64,000 nucleotides of DNA from an uncultured Acetobacteraceae bacterium. Lineage in GTDB: Bacteria; Pseudomonadota; Alphaproteobacteria; Acetobacterales; Acetobacteraceae. The stretch spans positions 1 through 64,000 of the forward strand of contig CAITUP010000031.1 of assembly GCA_903895595.1 (NCBI GenBank), in the 5' to 3' direction. Below are positions 9,211 to 18,354 of this stretch, one piece after another. The notes beneath the pieces are model-generated. The model had not been told where the DNA came from. It did not search any database and saw only the letters and a program-made list of their open reading frames with translations. Every line of letters starts with the position of its first letter. The first letter of the stretch is position 1. The translations under genes and the position numbers were made by a program.

Positions 9211-10329
9211 TTACCGCCGCACGACCGCCAGCACCAACTCCACGAAAATCAGCAGCAAAATCGCTGCCTCCATCAATTCCGTCCGTGCGCCTGACGCCTC
9301 ATCGTATAACGCCCTGTAGGTGTCGCGAATAATATCCAGCTTCCGATGCACCGCGGCACCGACCAAATTCACCCGAAACAAATCTAAAGCTGCCCCGTAA
9401 ACACGCGCCAGAAATACGTCCTCTGTCACTTGCAGGGCATTGTCGACCCTTTCCGTCAATTCGGTCACCTCGGCCACCAACGTATAAAGCTTGCGTGCCA
9501 AACCGGCGTAACGGCGCGATGCCAGAACATTCAGTCCGCCGCGCGCGGTTTCCACCAAAGTGTTCATGCGCGGTAATTCGTCGTCCAGCAGTTCATCGTA
9601 ATACCGCATTTCAAGTAACTGCACATTCGCGACCTCCAACACATCCGCCACATCCGAATCTCCCCGTGGCTCATAAATAAATGCTCTGTCCCATGTCAGA
9701 ACAACCAGATCGTCGTCGTAGTAGGAAAACCGCCGCCGTAGCAGATCGTTCCGAGCGCCGTCTGACAGCGCGCGGTGCTCGCCCGAGAGCAACGGCACCA
9801 AATCCACCTGCGACAGCAGCGCCGCCGCCGTCATGGGGGAATCGAACGCATGCACCACGCCGGTCAGATAATCCTCGGTGACCGAGGACGGGGCGGGCCG
9901 CACATAAGCGCCGGCAACAATGGTGTTGACGGCGGACAACAGGCGCGTCCAGGTTTCCTGATCGTCGCTGTCCGCGAGTTCCCCCGCGACCGCATTGACC
10001 CGCTGGGTGAATGCGTCCCACGTCAGATTGGACGCGTCCACCCGAACCGACAGCGTCACTGCCCCGAAATCGTATAGCCGAGCGGTGACGGTCGCGGGCA
10101 GCAGGTCCTCGCCGATGGTCAAGGCGATGGGATCGAGCGCGAGCGTCAGCGGCGGTACCCCGAACGTCATGGCTTTCGGCGGTGTAACGGCCAGCCGCGT
10201 CCGGCGCGCTCGACCCAAAGCATGGCCCGCCCACAGGGTCTCGGCCTTGCTCAGGTCGATGGCATACGCGACATCGAACAGCCGCAGCGCCGCGATATGG
10301 CCGGTCGTCACATGCGGTTCGCCTGCCAC
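9211..10329 (-). CDS. hypothetical membrane-anchored protein, RMD1/DUF155-like architecture
   Basis: C-terminal VHRKLDIIRDTYRALYDEASGARTELMEAAILLLIFVELVLAVVRR (helical pair plus single TM) resembles the DUF155 C-terminus; mid-protein GAVTLSVRV element. Confidence 0.45.
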   Translation of the reverse strand: MAGEPHVTTGHIAALRLFDVAYAIDLSKAETLWAGHALGRARRTRLAVTPPKAMTFGVPPLTLALDPIALTIGEDLLPATVTARLYDFGAVTLSVRVDASNLTWDAFTQRVNAVAGELADSDDQETWTRLLSAVNTIVAGAYVRPAPSSVTEDYLTGVVHAFDSPMTAAALLSQVDLVPLLSGEHRALSDGARNDLLRRRFSYYDDDLVVLTWDRAFIYEPRGDSDVADVLEVANVQLLEMRYYDELLDDELPRMNTLVETARGGLNVLASRRYAGLARKLYTLVAEVTELTERVDNALQVTEDVFLARVYGAALDLFRVNLVGAAVHRKLDIIRDTYRALYDEASGARTELMEAAILLLIFVELVLAVVRR

Positions 10330-10401
10330 GCCGTCGCTCCCGATCCGTCGATCGATGGAGCGTAGCGCAACAGCCGAAAATTATCGAATCGTTCGGCCGC
10401 T

Positions 10402-10794
10402 TCAGGCGTCCGAAATCTTCACCCAATAAAGCTCCCGCTGCTCGGGTGCCCCGCCATAGGGGCGGAGCGGCGGTTGCAGCACCATGAACTCGCCCTCGAA
10501 CCGGACGCCGCGCACCTGGTCTCCGCCGATGCGGGAGGCGTCGGAGGCGCCATCGACATGTGTCGTCAGCGTTTTGCCGTCGAAGTCGTATTTGCCGGTG
10601 TAAGCACTGAATTCCCGCTTCGCGCCGGGTGGTAGATCGGGGCTGGCGTCGCAGGTCACCGCGGCCATGCGTCCGTCGGCACCGAGAACGACGCGGCCCA
10701 ACGGGTTACCGCCATAGGGGGTGGGCAGCAGGTTGCCGGCGGCATCCCGCGCGACGGCTTTCACGAGTTTATAAGTGCCGTGGATGTCGGCCAT
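10402..10794 (-). CDS. lipocalin-like domain protein
   Basis: GTYKLVKAVARDAAGNLLPTPYGGNPLGRVVLGADGRMAAVTCD... fits the bacterial lipocalin-like family. Confidence 0.7.
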   Translation of the reverse strand: MADIHGTYKLVKAVARDAAGNLLPTPYGGNPLGRVVLGADGRMAAVTCDASPDLPPGAKREFSAYTGKYDFDGKTLTTHVDGASDASRIGGDQVRGVRFEGEFMVLQPPLRPYGGAPEQRELYWVKISDA

Positions 10795-10810
10795 GTCTTT
10801 GTGTCCTTCC

Positions 10811-11935
10811 CTATGCGAGTGGTTCGGCCCAGGCGTCGTAGCCGTAGACCATTTCGTTCGCCGCCTTGAAGCGGTTCATGTCGTTCGCGCGCGAGAGCGT
10901 TTGTATCTGCGATGTCCGCGGTTTGCGGGTCGCCTCGTACCGCAGCAGCGCCGCCGCGACGCCGTCGCGGTCGACGCCGTCCAGGCAGCGGGACAGGATC
11001 GCTGCGTCCTCGATGGAGGTGCCGGCGCCCTGCGCCATATACGGCGTCATAGGGTGGCAAGCGTCGCCGAGCAGCGCGACGTTGCCTTGGGTCCAATGGG
11101 GCAAGGGATCGCGCACCACCAGCGCCCATTTATGTGCGGATGGGGCCGCGGCGAGGACCGCGCGCACGTTTGGGTGGAAACCGCGGTATGCGTGGCGGAG
11201 TTGGTCCATATCCCCAGTCGTGGACCAGGATTCCAGGGTGAAATACGGCTCGGGTGTGGACGTGACGAAATACAATTCCGACCGTTGCGGGTTCGTGTAG
11301 TACATCACGATGTGCCGGTCCGGCCCCCACCACTTCGCCTGATCGTCGATGGCTAAGCCGTTCAGCAGCGCAGCCGGAAACACCGTTCGGTAGGCGACCC
11401 GCCCCGTAAATTCCGGCTGTTCGGCGCCGAACAATGTTTCCCGAACGACGGAATGAACCCCATCGGCACCGATGACCGCATCCGCCTCGGCATGGCTACC
11501 GTCGGCGAAATCCAGGCGCACGATGGCGCCCGTTTGCGACAAGCCGGCAAGTTTGCGACCGCGTTGGATGGATTCGTCCGGCACGGCCGAGGCCAAGATG
11601 GCGTGCAGATCGCCCCGGTGCAGTACCAGATAGGGGGCGCCGTATTTCGCCTCCGACGCCGCGCCCATCGCGCGTTCCCACAGCAATTCGCCGGTGTCGG
11701 ACTGCCGATTCAGCGCTGACGTCGGCTGGAAGGCGATTTCGCGGAGCTTCGATTCCAGCCCGAGGGCGCGCATCACCCGGAACGAATTGGGGCTTTGTTG
11801 GATGCCGGCGCCAACGCGGGCGAATTGCCGCGCCTGTTCGTAGACCGTGACATCGATGCCGACCCGGCGCAGGCACGCGGCGGCCGCGAGACCGCCGATC
11901 CCAGCCCCCACGATCGCGACGTTCAATTTCGGCAT
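10811..11935 (-). CDS. FAD-dependent aromatic-ring monooxygenase (salicylate hydroxylase-like)
   Basis: MPKLNVAIVGAGIGGLAAAACLRRVGIDVTVYEQ (Rossmann), DAVIGADGVHSVVRE, GDACHPMTPYMAQGAGTSIEDA. Confidence 0.88.
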   Translation of the reverse strand: MPKLNVAIVGAGIGGLAAAACLRRVGIDVTVYEQARQFARVGAGIQQSPNSFRVMRALGLESKLREIAFQPTSALNRQSDTGELLWERAMGAASEAKYGAPYLVLHRGDLHAILASAVPDESIQRGRKLAGLSQTGAIVRLDFADGSHAEADAVIGADGVHSVVRETLFGAEQPEFTGRVAYRTVFPAALLNGLAIDDQAKWWGPDRHIVMYYTNPQRSELYFVTSTPEPYFTLESWSTTGDMDQLRHAYRGFHPNVRAVLAAAPSAHKWALVVRDPLPHWTQGNVALLGDACHPMTPYMAQGAGTSIEDAAILSRCLDGVDRDGVAAALLRYEATRKPRTSQIQTLSRANDMNRFKAANEMVYGYDAWAEPLA

Positions 11936-11948
11936 GGTCGCCTCCGTC

Positions 11949-12767
11949 CTAATGATTCGCCCACGGCACCAGCCGCCGTTCCGCCAGCGTGCCCAGCAGC
12001 ACGGCGATGCCACCAATCGCCGTGACTACCGTCAGCCCGACGAACATGCGCGGGATCGCCAGCACCTGCCAGGAATCCCAAATATAATGCCCGATGCCGT
12101 CGTCGGCCGAGACGAACTCCGCCGAGACCACCAGGATCAAAGCCTGCCCGAGGCCGAGCTTCAAGCCGGTGACGATGGCCGGCATGGCGGAGGGCAGCAC
12201 GACATGCAGCCAGCCCGTAACGCGCGGGATATGGAACGCCTTCATCACGTCGCGATGGATCGGGTTGGCATAGAGCACGCCCGACAGCGTGTTGATGCAG
12301 GTCATGTAGAACACGCCCATCGTGACAAGCGCCATTTTGCTGCCCTCGCCAATGCCGAACAACGCGATCAGCAAAGGAAAAATGGCGATTTTCGGCATCG
12401 GGAAGGTGCCGTAGACGACGGGGCTGAAAGCGTAACGGAGCGGCGCGTAGAGCGCCATCGCCATGCCCATCGCCACTCCGGCGACCGACCCGAGTACGTA
12501 ACCGATGCCGAGGCGGCGCAAGGTCGTGACGGTGTCGGTGAACAACTGGTCCCGTTGTTCCGCGTTCGCGAGGATCGCCCAGGCGTTGGCGATCACCCGC
12601 GTCGGCGGCGGGAAAAACCGCTGGTCGATGATCCCCGTGATATCCAGTACCTGCCAGATTGCCAGCAGCACGATCGGGCAGGCAATGCCGAGCGCGATCC
12701 GAGCGATGGATTGGTTGCGTTTGCGGCGCAGGCTGCGCAGCGCCATGGCTTCGGCTGAATCAGGCAT
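11949..12767 (-). CDS. ABC transporter permease (SsuC/TauC/NrtB type)
   Basis: Multi-TM; EGSKMALVTMGVFYMTCINTLSGV...VVLPSAMPAIVTGLKLGLGQALILVVSAEF. Confidence 0.88.
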   Translation of the reverse strand: MPDSAEAMALRSLRRKRNQSIARIALGIACPIVLLAIWQVLDITGIIDQRFFPPPTRVIANAWAILANAEQRDQLFTDTVTTLRRLGIGYVLGSVAGVAMGMAMALYAPLRYAFSPVVYGTFPMPKIAIFPLLIALFGIGEGSKMALVTMGVFYMTCINTLSGVLYANPIHRDVMKAFHIPRVTGWLHVVLPSAMPAIVTGLKLGLGQALILVVSAEFVSADDGIGHYIWDSWQVLAIPRMFVGLTVVTAIGGIAVLLGTLAERRLVPWANH

Positions 12768-13530
12768 CGCGCACCATGGCCCAGAGATCGGCTTCGAGTT
12801 CGCGAAACGCCGCTTCCCGCCGCATGGCGAAGACGTCGCGATCCCTGCCGAACGGAACCGAGCGGATGGCTTTGATTCGACCGGGTCGGCTGGTCATGAC
12901 GAGGACACGATCCGCCAGCGTGACGGCCTCGGCGATGTCGTGGGTGACATAGACGACGGTGGAATGGGTGCGCTGCCAGATTTTGGTCAATTCCTGTTGC
13001 ATGACGATGCGTGTCTGTGCGTCCAGCGCGGCCAGGGGCTCGTCCATCAGCAGCAGCAATGGATGCGTCGCCAAGGCCCGCGCGATGGCCACGCGTTGTC
13101 GCATGCCCCCGGACAATTCGTGCGGATAGGCGCGGCGGAAATCGCCCAGGCCCACGAGAGAAAGATTTTCAGCCACGCGCTGCTCGATGGTCTCGGGCGA
13201 AAGCCGCAGGCCCGATAGGCCGATGCGCAGGTTCTTCTCCACCGTCATCCAGGGCATGGTCGAGTCCGCCTGGAACACGGTGGCGCCCAGCAGCCGATCT
13301 TGGGGCGCCTGGCGCAACGACCAATCGATGGTGCCTTCGTAATCCTCGTCCAATCCGGCGAGCACGCGCAAAAGGCTGGATTTACCGCAGCCGCTCGGGC
13401 CGAGGATCGCCAGGACTTCGCCGCGCGCGATGGTCAGCGACACTCCGGCGATGGCCTCGACCACCGCGTTGTGTTTGGTGACGAAGACTTTGCGGAGGTT
13501 GGCGACGGTGAGGGCGGTTTCGGCGGTCAT
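12760..13530 (-). CDS. ABC transporter ATP-binding protein (SsuB/TauB type)
   Basis: Walker A GPSGCGKSS, signature [15 protein letters not shown], Walker B LLLMDEPLAALD. Confidence 0.93.
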   Translation of the reverse strand: MTAETALTVANLRKVFVTKHNAVVEAIAGVSLTIARGEVLAILGPSGCGKSSLLRVLAGLDEDYEGTIDWSLRQAPQDRLLGATVFQADSTMPWMTVEKNLRIGLSGLRLSPETIEQRVAENLSLVGLGDFRRAYPHELSGGMRQRVAIARALATHPLLLLMDEPLAALDAQTRIVMQQELTKIWQRTHSTVVYVTHDIAEAVTLADRVLVMTSRPGRIKAIRSVPFGRDRDVFAMRREAAFRELEADLWAMVRDA

Positions 13531-13547
13531 CCGTACGTTCCCGCCAT

Positions 13548-13611
13548 GGTCGGGTTCGACCCGACCACCTCAGGCCAGTTGGATAAAGATGGTCGGGTCA
13601 AACCAGACCAT
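13548..13611. repeat. pair of REP-like palindromes
   Basis: GGTCGGGT-TCG-ACCCGACC (13548-13566) and ATGGTCGGGTCAAACCAGACCAT (13589-13611) between genes. Confidence 0.5.
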
Positions 13612-13630
13612 GACGATATAGCGATAGCCG

Positions 13631-14650
13631 TCATCCAGCCTTATATTCCCCCAGCCGTGCGACGGTGGCATCTGCGAACGACATATCGACCAACCGTTTC
13701 AGATCGATCGGTTCCGGCAGATATTTCTGCTGCACGAAAAAGGTCTGGCACTCGTTCAGGAACCGTTCGTTGACGTGTCCGTTGGGATCGAGGCCGGCGG
13801 GAAATCCGTCGCGAATAATGGCAATATCCATCTTCGACCGCGCGGCCAGAATGCCGATGATCCGGTCCTTGTCGATCCCTTTTTGGAATGCGTCGTTGTA
13901 GAGCCGCACGCCGCGCAGATACGCGTCCATAAACCCCTGCGCGGGGCCTCGGTCGCGCGCGAATGTTTCGCTGTAAACCAACGGCACGCTGGTGCTGCTG
14001 TTGGTGGCTGTGCCGCCCGAGGCCGCCGCCAGGTCGTTGAGCGGCCGAGCAATGCCCTGCTGCAGGGCTTGCGACAGGAATGGCTCCAGAACGACTGCCG
14101 CATCCACCGCGCCGCTGCCCAAGGCCGGTACCATGCTGGGGTATGGCATTTCCACGATCCGGACATCGGTCAGCGCCATCCCGAAGCCGGCCAGATAATT
14201 GCGCAATACCATCGCGACCGATGCCGCTTTCGCCGAGATCGCCACCGGCTTACCACGCAGGGCCGCGACTTGTTCCGCTTCCGACCCGGCGGGAAAATCC
14301 TTCCGCAGCACAAGCCGGGTCGCGGAAAATCCCGGTCGCACGCTTTGCTTATCGCCGACAATGCGGATCTGTACGCCCTGAGCGATGGAACTGAACAGGC
14401 CGGGCGTCACGGAAATCCCCGCGACATCCAGCTGCCCCGTCGCCAGCGCCGTCAGCAGCGCCGGGGCGCTCGGCATCCGTTGCATGTGCACGGCGACACC
14501 GGCTTCGGCGAAATAGCCCTGGTCCTCGGCCAGATACAGGCCCGCGTCGGTCAGCCCGCCCACCGATCCAAAACGAACTGGCGCGTCCGCTCGGGCGGCG
14601 CGGATAAGCGGCACGGCCAGTCCGGCCGCGAGCAGCGAACGGCGGCGCAT
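13631..14650 (-). CDS. ABC transporter substrate-binding protein (NMT1/SsuA type)
   Basis: Signal MRRRSLLAAGLAVPLIRAARA; VRFGSVGGLTDAGLYLAEDQGYFAEAGV; start overlaps upstream stop (TGATG). Confidence 0.88.
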   Translation of the reverse strand: MRRRSLLAAGLAVPLIRAARADAPVRFGSVGGLTDAGLYLAEDQGYFAEAGVAVHMQRMPSAPALLTALATGQLDVAGISVTPGLFSSIAQGVQIRIVGDKQSVRPGFSATRLVLRKDFPAGSEAEQVAALRGKPVAISAKAASVAMVLRNYLAGFGMALTDVRIVEMPYPSMVPALGSGAVDAAVVLEPFLSQALQQGIARPLNDLAAASGGTATNSSTSVPLVYSETFARDRGPAQGFMDAYLRGVRLYNDAFQKGIDKDRIIGILAARSKMDIAIIRDGFPAGLDPNGHVNERFLNECQTFFVQQKYLPEPIDLKRLVDMSFADATVARLGEYKAG

Positions 14651-15321
14651 CACAAAGCCGGAAAAATGCGCTGAAACACCGCTGGGGAACCCTCGTCCAG
14701 CTGCACATGCGGGCGCATCCGCTTGTTCCATGGGTTGCTGTCCCGCGCCTCGGCCCACTCCTTGCTGTCGGGGACGCCGGCATTGGCAAATTCGTAGACC
14801 GTCAGATATTTCGGCTCGCCCTCGATCGCCACGAACCGGCGGGCGCGTATCACGCCTGGAACCTTCAGATAGCCGGGGATGTAGGCGGTGTTGTACCAGG
14901 CGTTGAACTCGTCTTCCATGTTCTGCGCGATGGTGATGCGCCCCATCTGTAGAAAGCGCGGCGATTCATCCGGGAAATCGGCGGGATCGGTCTTGGCGGG
15001 GAAAATCTGCCGGTAGCCGTTCAGCAGGAAATTACGCCCGATATGGCTGGGGGAAATGCTGGTGCGCCGCGCCGAAGGGCGATACCGCACCTCATCCAGA
15101 AACGCCGCACTGCGCAGGACGTTGTGGTCCTCCAACTCATACATCGCGAGATATTTTGGACCGCCACGCAACGCCGCGTATCGCGCACCGCTCAGGAAGC
15201 CGGGCACGTTGGCGAGGCGCACCATATGCTCCTCATTGTACCACGTGTTGAAAGCGTCCTCGTGGTCTGGATCGACGTCGGTCCATGCCATCAGCAATCC
15301 GGTGCCGCGGGTTTTGGCCAT
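14650..15321 (-). CDS. tandem dimeric alpha-beta-barrel-like protein (DUF4286/EthD-like)
   Basis: Two related halves: MAWTDVDPDHEDAFNTWYNEEHMVRLANVPGFLSGARY and GRITIAQNMEDEFNAWYNTAYIPGYLKVPGVIRARRF. Confidence 0.6.
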   Translation of the reverse strand: MAKTRGTGLLMAWTDVDPDHEDAFNTWYNEEHMVRLANVPGFLSGARYAALRGGPKYLAMYELEDHNVLRSAAFLDEVRYRPSARRTSISPSHIGRNFLLNGYRQIFPAKTDPADFPDESPRFLQMGRITIAQNMEDEFNAWYNTAYIPGYLKVPGVIRARRFVAIEGEPKYLTVYEFANAGVPDSKEWAEARDSNPWNKRMRPHVQLDEGSPAVFQRIFPAL

Positions 15322-15381
15322 GATCTCGGTCTCCCTGGGTGGTCGGGGGGATCATAGCGGGGGATGGCGCCGGGCGCGAGG

Positions 15382-15648
15382 TCAGCCGTAATGGTCCCGG
15401 CATTTCGCGATGATAACCCTCTGTTCCGCCCCTTTACCCTCGACTGCATAGATCAGCCGATGTTCCCGGGTGATGCGGCGCGACCACCAGCCTTGCCAAT
15501 TCCCTCGCAGCGCTTCCGGCTTGCCGGTCCCCTTAAATGGAGTCCGCTGGATCTCATTGATCAGAGCGTTGATGTTGGTTCGGATATCCGGTGATTCACC
15601 CCATGAAAGATATTCCTTCCACCCAATGTCGGTGAAGTGGACTCTCAA
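15382..15648 (-). CDS. yoeB: Txe/YoeB family ribosome-dependent mRNA interferase toxin
   Basis: MRVHFTDIGWKEYLSWGES...RTPFKGTGKPEALRGNWQGWWSRRITREHRLIYAV...CRDHYG matches the YoeB pattern including the C-terminal HY; TTG start overlaps upstream stop (TTGA). Confidence 0.93.
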   Translation of the reverse strand: MRVHFTDIGWKEYLSWGESPDIRTNINALINEIQRTPFKGTGKPEALRGNWQGWWSRRITREHRLIYAVEGKGAEQRVIIAKCRDHYG

Positions 15649-16316
15649 TGGGCCAACGAGTCGAAAACGGCCAACTTACCAAGGTCCTCTGTCCGGTCGG
15701 CAGAACAGGACGCGATCGACTCCGACAGGCGTCTGGCACCATCGATGTCCGCGAGAAGCCAAGCAGTCTCCTGCCATCCTCCGGTTTCTTGCATGGACGC
15801 TGCCTGGAATATCGCGGGGAAATCTTCGGAACAGTCCATGACAGCCACACCCGCTGCACACGCACGTTCGGCTATGAAGCAGATCGTGCGCGATCGCTGA
15901 TCGCGAACCAGGGGAGCGTACTCGTTCTGCATGTCCGCCAACATGCGCCGAGCAAGGCTGAGTGTCGCCCCATCTGTGGCGCTGAGTATTCCGATAACGC
16001 GCGCATTTCTGAGGTAGCGATCCATCACGGCAGCAACACTCGCAATGTCTTGCTCTATTTCGAGGAGATTATCGAGTAACTGGCGCAATTCTGCAACCGA
16101 CGCATTGGCCAAGCTGTCCTCCAATGCCTCGCCAAGGTGCCGCATCTCCGCAAAAGGTTCGCGCACCGATTGCACGACGTCATGGAATGCCGCGAGGACC
16201 GCGACGAATTCCTCTTCCGTTTCGGCCAGCGCGAGGTCAGCCAACGAGAGACTCAAGCCCATCATGCTTCTGTCGAGGAGTAGATCGGCTGGGAGCATCA
16301 CGGACACAGCGTTCAC
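15645..16316 (-). CDS. candidate non-canonical antitoxin: unknown helical N-domain with YefM-like C-terminal tail
   Basis: GTG start; C-terminus GGWQETAWLLADIDGARRLSESIASC resembles the YefM/Phd tail (ETxYLLrsPaNaxRLlexI); 4-nt overlap with yoeB. Confidence 0.65.
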   Translation of the reverse strand: MNAVSVMLPADLLLDRSMMGLSLSLADLALAETEEEFVAVLAAFHDVVQSVREPFAEMRHLGEALEDSLANASVAELRQLLDNLLEIEQDIASVAAVMDRYLRNARVIGILSATDGATLSLARRMLADMQNEYAPLVRDQRSRTICFIAERACAAGVAVMDCSEDFPAIFQAASMQETGGWQETAWLLADIDGARRLSESIASCSADRTEDLGKLAVFDSLAH

Positions 16317-16349
16317 CTTCTCAAGTCTCGCGGCGACGCCGCTGGAGGG

Positions 16350-16378
16350 ATATTAGCTTCTGTTCGGGTGTCGATCAA
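16350..16378 (-). promoter_or_regulatory. candidate sigma70 promoter of the yoeB operon
   Basis: On minus strand TTGATC -N17- TAATAT, 33 nt upstream of the GTG at 16316. Confidence 0.6.
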
Positions 16379-16412
16379 CGAATCAGTAACACCAAGGCCC
16401 GTACTCGCCCAA

Positions 16413-17003
16413 TCAACCCAGCAACGCCGCGACAGAGATACTCACATCCGGCAGTCGTTCGATATTCACCGCCCTATCCCGACCGACCCGAACCACCGAC
16501 CCGTAACCGTGTTCCGTCGGGGCTCGGCACACCTCCACGGCCTGACCGGGCACATCGACGATCCAGTATTCCGCGATGCCATGCCGAGCATAGAGCGGGC
16601 GTTTAACGGCGCGGTCGAAACGCAGGCTGCTGTCGGCGATTTCGATCAGCAGCAGGACGTCCTCGGGTGTGGCGGGCGACTTCCGGTAGTCGTCTTCCCT
16701 CGGCCGCAGTACCGTAAAATCCGGCTGCGGCTCGGTGCGGTCGCTCAGGCGCACGGGGTTCTGCACCGACACGATCCCGCGGTCGCCAACAGCCAGAACC
16801 AGAGTTCTGGTGAGCCAATTGATCGCGCCCGAATGCTCCGTCCCGATCGGTGCCATGGCGACCAGCTCCCCCTCGATGAGTTCGACCCGCTCGTCTTCGT
16901 GCAGGATGCCGGTTTCCCCCATCCGGTGGTACTCGGCGACCGTGATCCCCCGGCGAGGGACCCAGGGGTTATCGAGGAGAAGTTCGGTTTCGACGATGTC
17001 CAT
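16413..17003 (-). CDS. Uma2 family (DUF820) putative restriction-endonuclease-like protein
   Basis: TVAEYHRMGETGILHEDERVELIEGELVAMAPIGTEHSGAINWLTRTL...PDFTVLRPREDDY...LLLIEIADSSLRFDRAVKRPLYARHGIAEYWIVD. Confidence 0.93.
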   Translation of the reverse strand: MDIVETELLLDNPWVPRRGITVAEYHRMGETGILHEDERVELIEGELVAMAPIGTEHSGAINWLTRTLVLAVGDRGIVSVQNPVRLSDRTEPQPDFTVLRPREDDYRKSPATPEDVLLLIEIADSSLRFDRAVKRPLYARHGIAEYWIVDVPGQAVEVCRAPTEHGYGSVVRVGRDRAVNIERLPDVSISVAALLG

Positions 17004-17071
17004 CGTGGCATTCCCTATGGCGGGCACGGCACGATTAAAGCATGCCGTGCGCCGCTTGGGAAAGGAATGCG

Positions 17072-18349
17072 TTAAGCTGTAGCCAACGCCCGCGCCGGCA
17101 TGATCGGCCGCCGTGTCATAACCAGCGTCGCCAGCGCCCCGATCAGCGGCAAAGTCCCAGCCACGAAGAACGCCCCGTCGAAGCTGCCGGTCAGCCCCAC
17201 CACGTACCCCGTCACGATGGGCGCGGACAATCCAAACGTGTTGCCCCCGACCACCGTGATGCTGGTCACCTTGCCGATATCCGACCGGTTGCGCACCAGA
17301 TCCGTCACCAGCGCGAAATTCAGCGCGCTCCCGGCCGACCCGAGTGCTCGTATGAACGCCAGCAGGACAATGATGATCCAAAGCTGGTCCAGCATCGGCA
17401 CGAACAGGAAGGACGCGGCCCCGACCAGCATCAGTGCAACTGCCGAACGACGCGCGCCCGCATGCACCGCCTCCTTCGTCAACACGTGATCGCTGAGCTT
17501 TCCCAGGCAAATCGCGAGAATCGACGCGATTCCGAACGGCACCGCCGTCAGCATCCCCGCGTTCATCACGCTCAACCCCTTTGCCTGCTGCAAGTAGCTC
17601 GGCAACCAGGTCAGCAGCATATAGCCGCCGTAAACCTCGCAGCCCTGAGTCAGGAACAAGCCCCAAACGCTGCGGAGACCGAGCAGATACCACAACGACG
17701 AGGACGGCTGTTCCGCGAGGTGCACCGTGCTTTCGCCGTCCCGTTCGCGCAGAATTTTGTCGCGTTCGGCGGTTTTTAGCCAACCCACTCGCTCCGGCTT
17801 GTCGAACACGAAATACCACAACGCCAACCAGATGAACCCGATGGAACCGGCGGCGATAAACCCGGTGCGCCAGCCCCAGGTCGCGACGATCCAGGAGATC
17901 GCGATGGCGCCCGCCGCTGGGCCAAACGCTGCCCCGGCGCCGAAAATAGCGTTGGCCAGCCCGCGTTCCGACGCCGGGAACCACTCCCGGATAATGCGGT
18001 TGGATGCCGGCCAACTGGTCGATTCCCCCATGCCCATGACGACGCGGGTGATGACCATGAACAACCAGCCGGTGGAAAATCCCGTCATCATTGTCGCCGC
18101 GGACCACAGCCCGATGCCCAGGCCATTCACAACCTTCCCGCCGTAACGATCCACCAGCAACCCGACAGGGATCAGGCACAGGACGTAGAACCACAGGAAC
18201 GACGACAGCAGGTAACCCATATCGATGGCGGACAAACCGAATTCGGTGGAAATCGGTTTCGCCGCGACCGATAGCGCTACCCGGTCGGCGTAATTGATGG
18301 AGGTCAGCGTGAACAGAAACAGGCAGACCCAACCACGGCGGATGTTCAT
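17072..18349 (-). CDS. MFS transporter (anion:cation symporter-like)
   Basis: 12-TM-like; TSINYADRVALSVAAKPISTEFGLSAIDMGYLLSSFLWFY...RVVMGMGESTSWPASNRIIREWFPASERGLANAIFGAGAAFGPA. Confidence 0.9.
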   Translation of the reverse strand: MNIRRGWVCLFLFTLTSINYADRVALSVAAKPISTEFGLSAIDMGYLLSSFLWFYVLCLIPVGLLVDRYGGKVVNGLGIGLWSAATMMTGFSTGWLFMVITRVVMGMGESTSWPASNRIIREWFPASERGLANAIFGAGAAFGPAAGAIAISWIVATWGWRTGFIAAGSIGFIWLALWYFVFDKPERVGWLKTAERDKILRERDGESTVHLAEQPSSSLWYLLGLRSVWGLFLTQGCEVYGGYMLLTWLPSYLQQAKGLSVMNAGMLTAVPFGIASILAICLGKLSDHVLTKEAVHAGARRSAVALMLVGAASFLFVPMLDQLWIIIVLLAFIRALGSAGSALNFALVTDLVRNRSDIGKVTSITVVGGNTFGLSAPIVTGYVVGLTGSFDGAFFVAGTLPLIGALATLVMTRRPIMPARALATA

Positions 18350-18354
18350 GTCGC

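Noticed and set aside
16413-17003. Uma2 gene as part of the YoeB system
   Set aside because: Same strand but upstream of the yoeB promoter, with its own likely transcription unit; no evidence of functional linkage.
16413-18332. 639-aa minus-strand ORF
   Set aside because: Only the last ~196 aa (from 17003) is a real Uma2 protein; upstream part is an alternate frame of the MFS gene.
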